This document shows positions 1 through 10,226 of a DNA stretch of 64,000 nt, in pieces. The notes under the pieces are model-generated. The model did not search any database. It saw only the letters and a list, made by a program, of their open reading frames with translations, and was not told the origin of the DNA. The stretch is from Phialocephala subalpina (taxonomy: Eukaryota; Ascomycota; Leotiomycetes; Helotiales; Mollisiaceae): the NCBI GenBank assembly GCA_900073065.1, contig FJOG01000028.1, positions 360,215 to 424,214 of the forward strand, read 5' to 3'. Positions within the stretch are counted from its first letter, which is position 1; every line of letters begins with the position of its first letter. The translations under genes and the position numbers were made by a program.

Positions 1-796
1 CCCGCTGAAAGTCAGATCGTTCCCGGTGACCGAACGAGAGGCAATGTCTATCCACCGCCCGAGCGCTATGATGAAGGTCCATTCATGTTCCGAGCGGAAC
101 GCTCCCGTCCTATGTCCGCTTCCTCCCGTGTCATGTCCGGACGAATCCCAGGAAAAATATCCCGCTCTCGTCCGGGCAGCTTCTCAGCGCTGGCTGGAAG
201 TCCGTCTACGAAGGCTATGAGCAGAAGTACTTGGGATGTTCGCTCCCTCAAGCGTTCTCAAAGAGGCCATGCTGCTTTTCTCGCAGAGCGATCAGCTTTA
301 GTAGCGCCAAGCAGCTTCACCATCACCCACCCTGCCCATCATCAACACCCATCCAATCAAGGCACGTCCCGCCCCATTCCCAGCATCGAAGAAGATCCGG
401 ACATCATGACTGCCGCCCACATCCGACGATGGTCATCCTCCTCTTCTCGTCCAATGCCAGGTTCTTTTCACCAATTAACTCCTCCAACCCTTACAGAGTT
501 CGACTTTGAACAATACACCACCCTTGAAGCTGAGAACATGCTTGCTCTCTCATCAAGTGTGCTGTATCTCTCGGCTCCGAATCAGCCGTTGAAGGAGGGC
601 GCTTCCGTTGTTTTCCTTGAGTTGTTTGAGGCGTAAGTGCAAAGTTCGCGTGTGGGTCTGATTAGGTTTACTAACTGGGAGATGCAGTTTAAAGGAGAAG
701 ACGGAGACTGAGCTGGAGAATTTGACGATTGTTAGGAAGGATGAGTTGCAGGCTTTGAAGGACTGGGTTCAGGAGAAGATGCAGCGCGAGAGTTGA
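1..796 (+). CDS. Tandem paralog 1, uncharacterised (5' partial)
   Basis: The reading frame is open from base 1, so the 5' end lies outside the window. Exon 1 runs to 632, a 55-bp phase-2 intron (GTAAGT, CTAAC branch, CAG) covers 633-687, and the last exon ends at a TGA at 794-796. The N-terminal half is Ser/Arg/Pro-rich and probably disordered; a GRIPGK motif resembles the GRI-M motif of the two downstream paralogs. The C-terminal part looks folded: a hydrophobic stretch around VLYLSAPNQ, then FLELFEA at the splice site, then RKDELQALKDW. The DELQAL-DW motif and the splice position (last base of an Ala codon) recur in the gene at 3604. I do not recognise the family and assign no function. Coding status is strongly supported by the shared intron and motif. 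Confidence 0.75.
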
Positions 797-1461
797 GTCT
801 TGATTGCCGTGGATGAGTTCAGGTACTACGAGCCCGAGGGGTAGATGCCATGGCATAAGCTGCGATCTTGTACTTGAGGGAGCCTGGATTTCATGCGTTG
901 AGCTTTGCAGAGTATCGCCGTATAGAATGCGAGACTTTACAATCTGACATCAACTTGAGCATCACTACTTCTCACTCTTGCCCAACCTTGATATCCTCAG
1001 ATACCACTTATAGTAATTTACATTCAATACCGGTATCAGCTAACAAGACAGATACGCAATCATGCAAAGCCAACCAAGAACGAAAGTCGAAGCGCACAGA
1101 CTCACGTGACTTGTTCGAAGTCAGTACAACACTTGAAGGTTTCTGGGCAGTCTGTCTGCTTTTCAAGCCAATCCATGCCCGCACTCATTATGGCAAGAAG
1201 AATTTACTTTGAATGACTCAACTCTTGTCTTCAAGATGGATGGCGGGGTTAGCATTGCGAAGCCGAGCGGGTTCCCCCTTGTCGAAGCGAATGCGCCAAG
1301 CGAGCGTCTCCATTTGGCAAAATGCAAAAGGCACGAACGATTCTCACGAGTCATAGATATGAATAAGGCAGACGAAAAACAAGAATGTAATGCAGTAAAG
1401 GCAAAAGATAAGACCCTCCTATAACATATAATACACACCAGCCATTTCTGGAAACGTGGTG
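797..1461. other. Intergenic, no supported gene
   Basis: This is the 3' flank of paralog 1. Open frames here (for example 868-1212 plus) show no recognisable domain, splice structure or coding-like composition. I see no RNA gene or repeat. Confidence 0.5.
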
Positions 1462-2428
1462 GATCTGTGACCGTCAATTGGTAAGTTCGTACTAGCTCAT
1501 GAATTCATATGCAAATCCAACAAATATCATAAACCCTCATGAGCTATCATATAATTCATGAACAAGTTCTGATCAGCTGGAATGAGAGTGACGATAATTA
1601 ATTGTTCAAATAGATCGACGGGAGGGAGGCTCTCCCGTCTTTCGGCCCCTTTATTTACCTCGTTTCCTATTTTTCTGCCGAATCTCCTGTAACTTTTGAG
1701 GCTTTCATTTCAAAACTTCTATCAAACGACGCCTTTCACATTACTTTCCCTAAGGCTATTTAGCTTATAAACGGTCGTAGCATTATGGCCTTTTTTTAAA
1801 AGGCTGGCAGAGAGGCCACGAAGGCTCTCAAAGCAAAAAGGAAAGCTACCGAGGCTTTGGAAAAGGAAGAAGAGAAAGAATAAGTGGCGGTTATAAAGAA
1901 GACAGCCAAGGCTACTAAGCCCAAGAGAAGTGCGCGTTTGATTAAGATAGCTAAGAAAGCTTCAAGTTTTAAGGGAGTTACATTAATTAGGAGATTTAGA
2001 TGGTTGGGAATGACTTTATTTGAAGTATGAGTATATGCTTTAACTTTAGTTAAGGGTTTTACTTCTTTATAGCCACTAACATTTAAACCTCCGATAATAT
2101 ATCTTCATTTTTTAGGGTATAAATCATGTAATTATTCTCTATACAAATTCATAAATTAATATAATAACTCATGAATTTGCATAAGAAACTATAAGTTTAT
2201 ATATAAAGATTTATAAATTCCTATATAAACTTATTAATTCTTATGTAAATTTATAAATTACTATGCAAATTCATAAGTTTTAATTAGAATTAATGAGTTT
2301 ATATGGAATTCTATAAAATCGCTAGATTCTGATGAAATTGGGTATATAGCTCATGAATTATTACGTATTTCAGAATCGCCAATTGATCTGATGAATTAGT
2401 AGGACTGATGAATTGACGGTCACAGATC
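1462..2428. mobile_element. AT-rich element with terminal inverted repeats
   Basis: An 18-bp perfect inverted repeat, GATCTGTGACCGTCAATT at 1462-1479 and its complement at 2411-2428, bounds about 967 bp of AT-rich DNA. Similarity continues imperfectly inward (TACTA and TCATGA patches). GATC directly abuts both ends and could be a 4-bp target duplication, leaving a 14-bp repeat starting TGTGACCG, or could be part of the repeat. Inside, about 1800-2030 has one plus frame rich in Lys/Ala/Glu with internal stops, like a degraded coding fragment; 2141-2322 is a 20-bp-phased AT repeat. No transposase is recognisable. Best reading: a decayed or non-autonomous DNA transposon, family unassigned. Confidence 0.6.
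2141..2322. repeat. Degenerate 20-bp tandem repeat (about 9 units)
   Basis: Successive units of about 20 bp can be laid out from 2141 (2141, 2161, 2181, 2201, then 2223, 2243, 2263, 2283, 2303). Most begin AT and contain an AAATTTATAAATT-like core, for example ATGTAAATTTATAAATTACT and ATGCAAATTCATAAGTTTTA. A 2-bp slip falls between the fourth and fifth units. They lie near the right end of the TIR-bounded element, so they may be subterminal repeats. Confidence 0.6.
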
Positions 2429-2541
2429 GCTGAATGCCAATCGCTGGGAACTCATCTTACACAAACCCTGCTAAGTTAAATTTATATTCCCTTTACATTA
2501 GCGGGTGCAATTAGTATCGGGATTGGAAAAACTCCATCAGG

Positions 2542-3045
2542 TGGTTGGCTATAGGATCATATGCTTTGGATATCAATTACCCCGCATCTCTCTCTGCATT
2601 CAACTACTTGAAGATCAAACGCATTGATCATGAGGTCTCTACTACTGTCCATCCTGGACTCTAGAGTGATGCATATCGTACTCAGTGTGGATATGATCAA
2701 GCAAAAGCGGCTGCTCCTTCTCCTGGGGATCGGAACGATTATACTTTAGATCAAAATGACCCTCAAGGTGTTGCAAGTATCAAGCATCTAGAGTAAAGCC
2801 ATATTCTACTTGAAGATGCAATTCCGCAGCTGTGCGAGATCACAGAAATGTTGCTTTCCAAGCGAGGTCGAAGTCCATGCATAGGATCCAAGCACTTGCA
2901 GCTTGCAAGGGCATGCAAAGACCAGACCATACAAGTGTTTGAGAGAAATCCAGAGCTTCGCACCTTGGATTTCATTGGAAGTTTCAAGCGCATACATGTG
3001 CAGCCCTTGATGATGCCATGGATTTACTTCTTTTTCCTTTCTTGA
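2542..3045 (+). pseudogene. Decayed ORF of unknown function
   Basis: One plus frame stays open across about 500 bp except for a TAG at 2662-2664 and a TAA at 2794-2796. The reading is coding-like: it includes LDINYPASLSAFNYLKI, then YRTQCGYDQAKAAAPSPGD, and after the second stop an amphipathic stretch with KHLQLARACKD. No ATG-led intact version exists and I do not recognise the family. It could be a gene remnant, or chance openness with intervening introns. It lies immediately 3' of the TIR element and 5' of paralog 2. Confidence 0.35.
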
Positions 3046-3603
3046 GCGTGAACATCACATCCTCGCAATCATCAATCATACCATTTCCATTCACCCCTCC
3101 TAAAATCACTAATCTGCCTAGATCCACAACCTCACGGCCCTCAATGACGCTAGCGCTTTCATCCCATCTCACAAACTGCTCGAATCTCCTAGAACCACAC
3201 CCTCTTGGTTGGTCGTGACCCCACAATTCCGGTCGCAAGGCGTCGAGAATTGGTTCGACCGCAGCCTCGCGCACTAGCGCATTTTGACGACCGACCGACC
3301 AGCTATATATACACCCGCTGTCTCCCCTCGATCTTCTTTTTCTTTCTTCCTTCTACATAGTTTCCCACCACTTCCTTAGCTGGCAGGCACTCCTCCACTT
3401 GAAGCATTCCTTTGTCACACGTCTTGCTATTGTCAAGCATCAACATCAACAGACCACAAAGCGCAACCAACTCCACACATCAACATTAAACCTTTGCACC
3501 TCTGGCACTAGAGCATCACTTGACCATTCAGAGTAAGTCTTCCTTACCTATCCTTATAACAGCGCTTACACATTCTGAAAAGTTCTGACTTTGAGTTAGA
3601 AGA
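3046..3603 (+). promoter_or_regulatory. Promoter and leader of paralog 2, with likely 5'UTR intron
   Basis: A TATA-like CTATATATAC lies at about 3303-3312, followed by a long CT-rich stretch typical of filamentous-fungal leaders. A candidate 5'UTR intron runs 3533-3599 (GTAAGT donor, CTGAC branch near 3584, TAG acceptor), ending four bases before the ATG at 3604. Confidence 0.5.
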
Positions 3604-4404
3604 ATGGATCATTACGGAAGAGGCAGAGATGGAAGAGGCGGAAGGTCCGGCGGCCGTGGGACCGACCGAACCGGAACACCACAAGCTCCCCGAACAGCCG
3701 TCGGACACATCCAGATTCCCGGGCGCATCCCGATGATGGTAAACCCGCCCGGAGAGGGCGAGCAAACCATATACGGCACCGGTTCGGGTTCGGGCTTAGC
3801 TCCTCGCTCCCAACGACCCGCGGTTCGTGGCGGTAGAACTCGACGTCCATCTGTCCACGGAACTTTCTCGGACGCGGGTTCGGACTATATGCCTCGATAT
3901 GACAACGTCCCAAGATCAGGCCCGAGACCCATGTCGCTGCTGAACTCCGAGCTGGATCTAGACTCTACTCCACGCCGTCAACCTGGTCGAAGACCATCCC
4001 GATCCGCCTCTCCGCCAAGAGCCGAACATCGACTCCGACCTGCTCGTCTCGATGATACACCCTTGGGCGTATGGGAAGAACAACCGCACGTCAATCAATA
4101 CAATGCTGGGGTAATCTTGGAGGCCGCGGCGCAAATGCTCCCCGGTGTCCGCCCCGAGAGCTTGGTCATAATGTCTCCAGATGAGAGTGATCCTACATCC
4201 TACACTCTGGGAGAGCTGATCGAAGCGTAAGTCCCACACCATCTTATGAATTAGAGATGCTATTACTGACTGGGACATTGCAGCTACGCTGAAAGATGCC
4301 GAACCACTAGCGATAACATGACCGTTATGCCACAGGATGAACTCCAGGCATTACATGATTGGTTGGATCGACTTTACGCTTCTATTCGCGGAGAGTGCAG
4401 ATAG
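3604..4404 (+). CDS. Tandem paralog 2, uncharacterised Arg/Gly-rich protein
   Basis: Two exons, 3604-4226 and 4284-4404, separated by a 57-bp phase-2 intron (GTAAGT..CAG), giving about 247 residues. Residues 1-30 are RG/GR-rich (RGRDGRGGRSGGRG), then IPGRIPMM, which matches QGRIAMM in paralog 3. The middle is Pro/Arg/Ser-rich and probably disordered. The C-terminal ~75 residues look structured (ILEAAAQMLPG, LGELIEA at the splice site, PQDELQALHDWLDRLY) and align with paralog 1. RGG-type repeats often contact RNA, but that is only suggestive. No known domain is recognised. The start is the first ATG after the TATA box and candidate leader intron. Confidence 0.8.
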
Positions 4405-5203
4405 ATATTCCTAGTTTCGTGTGAAATTCTATTTGAGAAGACGCGCATACTTGGTTGGAGTCGTTTTGGGATATTTCTGGGAAGGATTCGACGCAAATCC
4501 AAAGGGTTCTCGGGATAGACATTTCGGGGGAGGAATTGGGGCATTCTCTAAGTATTTTGATTACAAACAATTCTGAGGGAACCTAGGTACAATATCTAGG
4601 TGTCTTGGGGACAGACAACCCTAGGAAGGATTAGGTGTAACCTGTGAATATGCTTGGGATAAATATTTCTAAGGAGGTTTTGGTATATCTTCAAAACATT
4701 CCAAGGATAGACATTAGAGCTCCCGTCTTCCTCCCAATATCATGAATAAAAAAGTAATAATCTTCAAGCATTCAAAGCCTGAAATGCATTGTAACAATGA
4801 GTGATATGTAATGTTGAAGTATTGGTGAGGGGATGGCCTCGCTTAGCAGCCCCTTTCCCTCTCTCACCACGTGCCAGTGAAGTAAGAACCCAAAGTATTG
4901 AGCTAACTTTTGAATCATTATCCGAGATACATACAATATGGGAGCCAAAGTAGCTCAATTAAAACTAAATAATGGAGCTTGAAAATCTTAGCAATTTTAC
5001 AAAAATGCATCACAAGATCACGTGCTCGGCGAGCCTCCCCCCTTCCTTCCCTCTCCTTTCCTGTTCCTACCTAGTTTGATCTACCTTCCATTATATTTTC
5101 AACCACAACCATAACCACGCTTTACTTATCCCCACTCACAACCTCACCACCTCCCCTCTATCTCCACCCCAAACCTCACAACCCACCCCCTCACACCAAC
5201 CCC
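4405..5203. other. Intergenic: 3' flank of paralog 2, upstream region of paralog 3
   Basis: I see no gene. 4440-4720 contains diffuse, imperfect repetition of a GGGATA..ATTTCT..GGA pattern (compare about 4466-4535 with 4650-4715), possibly a degenerate duplication. From about 5030 the sequence becomes C/T-rich with TATATTTTC near 5091, which could be a promoter for paralog 3. Confidence 0.4.
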
Positions 5204-5657
5204 NNNNNNNNNNNNNNNNNNNNNNNNNNNNNNNNNNNNNNNNNNNNNNNNNNNNNNNNNNNNNNNNNNNNNNNNNNNNNNNNNNNNNNNNNNNNNNNNN
5301 NNNNNNNNNNNNNNNNNNNNNNNNNNNNNNNNNNNNNNNNNNNNNNNNNNNNNNNNNNNNNNNNNNNNNNNNNNNNNNNNNNNNNNNNNNNNNNNNNNNN
5401 NNNNNNNNNNNNNNNNNNNNNNNNNNNNNNNNNNNNNNNNNNNNNNNNNNNNNNNNNNNNNNNNNNNNNNNNNNNNNNNNNNNNNNNNNNNNNNNNNNNN
5501 NNNNNNNNNNNNNNNNNNNNNNNNNNNNNNNNNNNNNNNNNNNNNNNNNNNNNNNNNNNNNNNNNNNNNNNNNNNNNNNNNNNNNNNNNNNNNNNNNNNN
5601 NNNNNNNNNNNNNNNNNNNNNNNNNNNNNNNNNNNNNNNNNNNNNNNNNNNNNNNNN
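5204..5657. other. Assembly gap (454 Ns)
   Basis: A run of unknown bases directly upstream of paralog 3. Flanking sequence is C-rich on both sides. It may hide the true start, a first exon or a 5'UTR intron. Confidence 1.
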
Positions 5658-5672
5658 AACAACCCCAACAAA

Positions 5673-6652
5673 ATGCACGCCCTTACCACTCGCCACACCC
5701 CCAAGAGACAAGCCAACCGCGTCCCAGTTCCCAGCGTCGTAATCCAAGGCCGAATCGCAATGATGTGCCAACCCCACCCCGGCAACACCAAATTCGGCAC
5801 CAACCTTCCCTCACGACAACCCGGTGGTTCCAAACATGCTGCTCACTATCAACATCCCACCTACGCCATTGGGAACCGACGAAACCTCAAACGTGACAAC
5901 GGCAGTTATCTGGGGTACGACGACTGTCAAGTTGATGAGCCTGGGTACAATCACTACTCGTCTTTATCTTCAAGGCGCGACGAAAGGGGAGATCTTGGTG
6001 GTTTTCAATATCCCGCTTTTACCTACGGTTCCGCTGGTGGTCATGGTGATTTCGGAAACTCGGAAGATCGTAATGTCGGAGGTTCCGAAAATTACGATGT
6101 CGGTGATTCACGACTTGCCGCTTCCGCCTACTATCCCGCCAGTGACCCAAATTCTCCAGGTTATAATGTCGGTGCGATGGAGGATTACGGTAGTGGTGAG
6201 AATGTCGGTCCTGAGGATTACTGCAATGCCCAATTTGAGCCTCAGTACTATGAGCCTGAGTCAGAGATGAGATCCGAGGCTGAGGTGATGCAAGAAGAGG
6301 ATCCTACTATCAATTTCCTACCTGCGAGTTTGATGATTGATATCTTGCAAGAGAGTACTGGTATCAGTGGTGCTGATCTTGAGATCTGTCCGAGCATTGG
6401 TCCGGTTACAGAGGAGAATAGTATGAAGGTTACAGATTTCATGTCTGCGTAAGTCTACCATGTGTAGTCACGAGGATATGCTTGATGCTAACAAGTAAAA
6501 ACAGCGTTGAACAGGAGACTGGTGGTACTGCGTTCGAGGATCTCTTTCTCGTGAATAGGGATCAGATTAGTGAGTTGGCTGATTATCAACGTGGGCTGGA
6601 GGAGGAAGTGTTAAGGCTTCGAGAGGAGTTGAGCTGGCTACGCGAGCAATAA
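5673..6652 (+). CDS. Tandem paralog 3, uncharacterised (5' end uncertain because of gap)
   Basis: Exons 5673-6448 and 6505-6652 with a 56-bp phase-2 intron (GTAAGT, GCTAAC branch, CAG), about 307 residues from the first visible ATG. The frame is also open back to the gap, so the start may lie in the Ns. An N-terminal QGRIAMM matches GRIPMM of paralog 2. The middle (about residues 70-200) is Gly/Tyr/Asp/Ser-rich and low-complexity. The C-terminus has FMSA at the splice site, then NRDQISELADYQ in the place of DELQAL-DW, and ends in a short predicted coiled coil (LEEEVLRLREELSWL). The splice position is exactly that of paralogs 1 and 2. Function unknown. Confidence 0.72.
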
Positions 6653-7216
6653 AGTGGGCGTCGGGCTTCGAGATATTCTGACAGTGTGGAGGACTGAGAT
6701 TTGATGAAAAGCGTTGACGTTAGCATTTCTGCCTGATCTTTACCAATTGCATGCAATTTAAAACATCATTCATATCATTACCAAATATCTCAAGTTCTCA
6801 ATTTTTGTTGAGAAGCGAGGTCGAGAGAGAGGTATTCATTTCTGCATCCCAACTATCATCACAATCCCAACCATTCCTGCATCCATGCAAATCATATCGT
6901 ACCAAGCACCAAGCAATCACCGAGAATTGAATGCTAATTAACAACCATTTCCTCGTTTCGTCATAGATACATTCAAAGAATAGAAACCGGAAATGACTGA
7001 AGAGGAAAAGGAATCGAAGATGCACGCTAGCTCGCTCCCACGCCATGAACCGGATCCAGATCTCTCATTGCTACAATGTCATGTCCAAATAATGCACCGG
7101 AATGAAGACCCAGAAGGAGAGAAATGCGAGAAGAGAGTTATCGGATGGTGGAGAATACAATTTCCTAGAGGTGGGAGAGATCGAGTATGGTGTGGCACGA
7201 TGAAGTGTCGAGAAGA
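6653..7216. other. Convergent intergenic region
   Basis: Shared 3' flank of paralog 3 (plus) and the AAA ATPase gene (minus). A 75-codon open frame at 6993-7220 has no family features and overlaps the ATPase 3' end; I do not call it. Confidence 0.5.
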
Positions 7217-10200
7217 TTAAAAGTAACCTCTCATAGCGTCCTCGAAACCTGGACCACCCTTCAGGTCGCGATCGAAAGCATTCGAGACGTCGAGGACCTT
7301 CTTGATGTGCTCCATGCTGAGAGGTTCGCCCTTGTTGACGGCGAGTGCTTGGGCGGTGCGGACTGTGTTCTTGATCTATTGTGAGTTAGTAAGGCTATCT
7401 GAAAGCAAAAGAAGAAGTAGAACATACCTGTCGACCGTTCAAGTTATTCTTGGCAAGGGTGTTGTAGTCATCCTCAGTGAATGGCATCGTGTCAACACCC
7501 TCCAAGATGCGAACTCTCTCGATAAACGCCTTAAAGACGCTCTTCTTCGCCTTGAGATTCAGTTCGCCATATCTCAAAGCAATATGGATCCTTGATTGGA
7601 AGGCATCGTCAAATGTCTCAACACGATTCGTTGTCAAGAACAGGATACCTTGGAAGTATTCCAGCAGACGCAGGAAGATTGACACAAGAGCATTGCGGTG
7701 AATGTCTTGAATGGTACGCTTCTCGAGGAATACATCTGCTTCATCCAGGAGAAGAACAGCGCCCCACGCGTGTGCAATGTCGAGAATCTTCTGTAGCTCG
7801 CCTTCGAGAGTTCTGGGATCGGTGCCAAGCTCTCCGGCTGAGACCATGTAGAGTGGGCACTTGAGGAGCTCAGAGATACCTTCCGCAGTTAGAGTCTTAC
7901 CAGTTCCAGGGGGACCGTGAAGAACAGCCACAAGACCCTTGCCCTTGCCTTGGATAACATCATCGATGCTCTCGGCTGGGTGGTATTTGTGCGATTCGAC
8001 AAGTGCCTTGACAATTTCCTTCGTGTTGTCCTCCAGAACCAGGGATTCGTATGCACCCTCGTTCCACACAATGTCCTTCACACCCGAGACGGTGAACTCA
8101 AGCCATAGCTTTTCAGTGAAAGCAAAGCCGAGAACGACTGGGGAAGCAATTAGGTACTCTTCGTCGGTGAACGTAGGCAGCTCCTTCTTGTCATCCTCCT
8201 TGACTTCCCCATCTTCCTTGACCTTCTTGCTGAGTACTTCCTCAAGCTTCTCCACCACAATCTCTTGGCCGTCCGCGTCAACAGGAACTTCGACTATTGT
8301 TGGCCGATCCTTGTCGTCCTTGATCATCTTCAATTTTGTCCGTGGCTCATCATCATCCCCGCCCTTCTCTTCCCGTTGTTCAAAGTGATGATGCTGCTCT
8401 TCATCCGAACTCTCCTCGCAACAACAGCCATCCTCGGAATCCTCGTCGTCAGAATCGTCCAACAAATCAGGGTCTTTCGGCTTGACTGTGCTGACGTTGT
8501 AGTTGGGCAAGATGCGGCGATGGATCGCAGGGTCAACCATAATCCGACCATTGATGTTGACTTTGATGATCTGCTTTCGTTTCTTGAGGTATGCCATGCC
8601 TTCGTGACTCTTGTAGTTGACACCTTGGAGAGAGACGAACTTCTTGCCGCGGGCAATAAGATCAGCTCGAAGCTTGACCTCATTTTTGTGGTACTTGAGG
8701 GGGTAGCAGTTCAGACTAGTGATCTTTCGAGCACCTTTGAAGGCTGGGACATCGCAATCCATCGTGCCCATACCCCAAGTCTTGCCATCGTATTCTAGGT
8801 ATCGACCTTCAATGTTATACCATTCACCCTTCATAAAGCTAAACTCCTTCTCGGCCAACTCGATCTTGAATGCTCGAGGTTCGTCCGCGGAGCCATAAGT
8901 TGTGGTGTATGCGAGGGTATTGGGTTTGTAGAGAGCCCAGAGAAGATCGAATGTGATGATACCGGACTCCAGCATAGGATACAAGGTCTTCTTGGTCGCG
9001 GCGTAGTCCTTGTCGAGGTACTTCAAGAGGACTTTGAGGTGCTTCCGCTTCGTCTCTTGGCGCTTCTTTGCTTTCTTCTTGCCTTTCTTGATGGTGATCT
9101 TCTTGTTCTTCAATTCCTTGCACATCTCTCGGAGATCTTCGAGATAGAGGAAGAGCAGATTGGGGTCGATAATAGGCGTCTCCTCTACCAAGCTGACACC
9201 TTTGACACCATCCATGACTTCATTGAGAGCTTCCTTGAGGAGCTTGCTCTTGATGTCAACAACGGTAGTCTTGTACTTGCCCTCCCAATCGAAAGTTCTC
9301 CGAACGTTGAAAAGATACTGATCGTATTCAGAGCTTTCCTCGTCCTCAGCAGTGTCGGTGAGCTTGTAGTTGTGAATCGTGCTGTCCCATAGCTGATCAA
9401 CCCGGTGGTAATCAAGCTTGCTGGCACGCTTCTTCTTGTCCTTCTTTCCTTTCTTGCCCTTCTTGCCTCCAGCAGCATCAAGACCTAGAGCAGCCAACTG
9501 CTTTGCTCTCTTCGCTGCTTGTATCCGTGCCGCAGCCCCTCCTATTTGGTTTCGGCGACCATAGCCCAAACCAGTATTGAGACCGCCCTGACCAAGGCCA
9601 GCTTGTTGCTGTCTCAACTGTTGCATCTGCATAAGTTGAAGTTGAAGTTGTGCATCCTCCACAGCCTGGGCATCATCAACGTCCTCGGCCTCTGAGTCTT
9701 CATCTGGTTCCGATTCCTCGTCCGAATCTGAATCCTCCGAGTCTGAAGATACCTGCGGGAGGCGTGTTAGATTCATTCCTGCATTCGATTCTGCTAACAG
9801 AGCTTGATGAAAGGCAGGGGTTACCTCTTTTCTCGACTTCTTGGACTTTCCCTTCTTCTTGTCCTTTGATTTCTTAGCCTTCTTCTTTGCCTTTCGTCGC
9901 TTTCGCTTCTCCTTCTCCGCCTCTGTTTCCGAATCCTCGTCCGAATCGCTTGAACTTGAATCGCTATTGTCTGAACCTGAGTCTGACGAGCTCTCTGAGT
10001 CCTCACTTTCGCTAACAACGACCTCCTTCGCCTTCTTCGACTTCTTGGACTTCGCCTTGGCTTGGGGGTCTTTGGGTTTCTTGCTCTTCGACTTGGGAGA
10101 CTTCTCGGAGGACTTTGGTGTCTTGGTCTCTACTTGTGAGTTCGATGTACCTTCACCAGCATCAGGAACCACTCCGCCCTCTCTGTCCGCCGCCTGCTCG

Positions 10201-10226
10201 CTCTGATTCGTAGTTGGGGTATCCAT
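7217..10226 (-). CDS. Large AAA+ ATPase, DUF7025-like N-terminal region
   Basis: Two exons, 7428-10226 and 7217-7375, with a 52-bp phase-0 intron (GTATGT, TTACTAAC branch, TAG): 985 residues. The ATPase core is clear: Walker A GPPGTGKT near residue 770, Walker B LLLDEAD near 825, and sensor-like FLTTNRVETFD with the arginine-rich QSRIH after it. The N-terminal ~130 residues are Lys/Ser/Asp/Glu-rich with nuclear-localisation-like clusters (KKAKKSKDKKKGKSKK), followed by acidic tracts and a Gln-rich stretch. A middle region with KGARKITSLNCYPL resembles the domain I know as DUF7025, which in fungi precedes this type of AAA module. A CCCEESSDEE patch lies near 600. An ATP-driven remodelling role in the nucleus is inference; substrate unknown. 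Confidence 0.9.
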
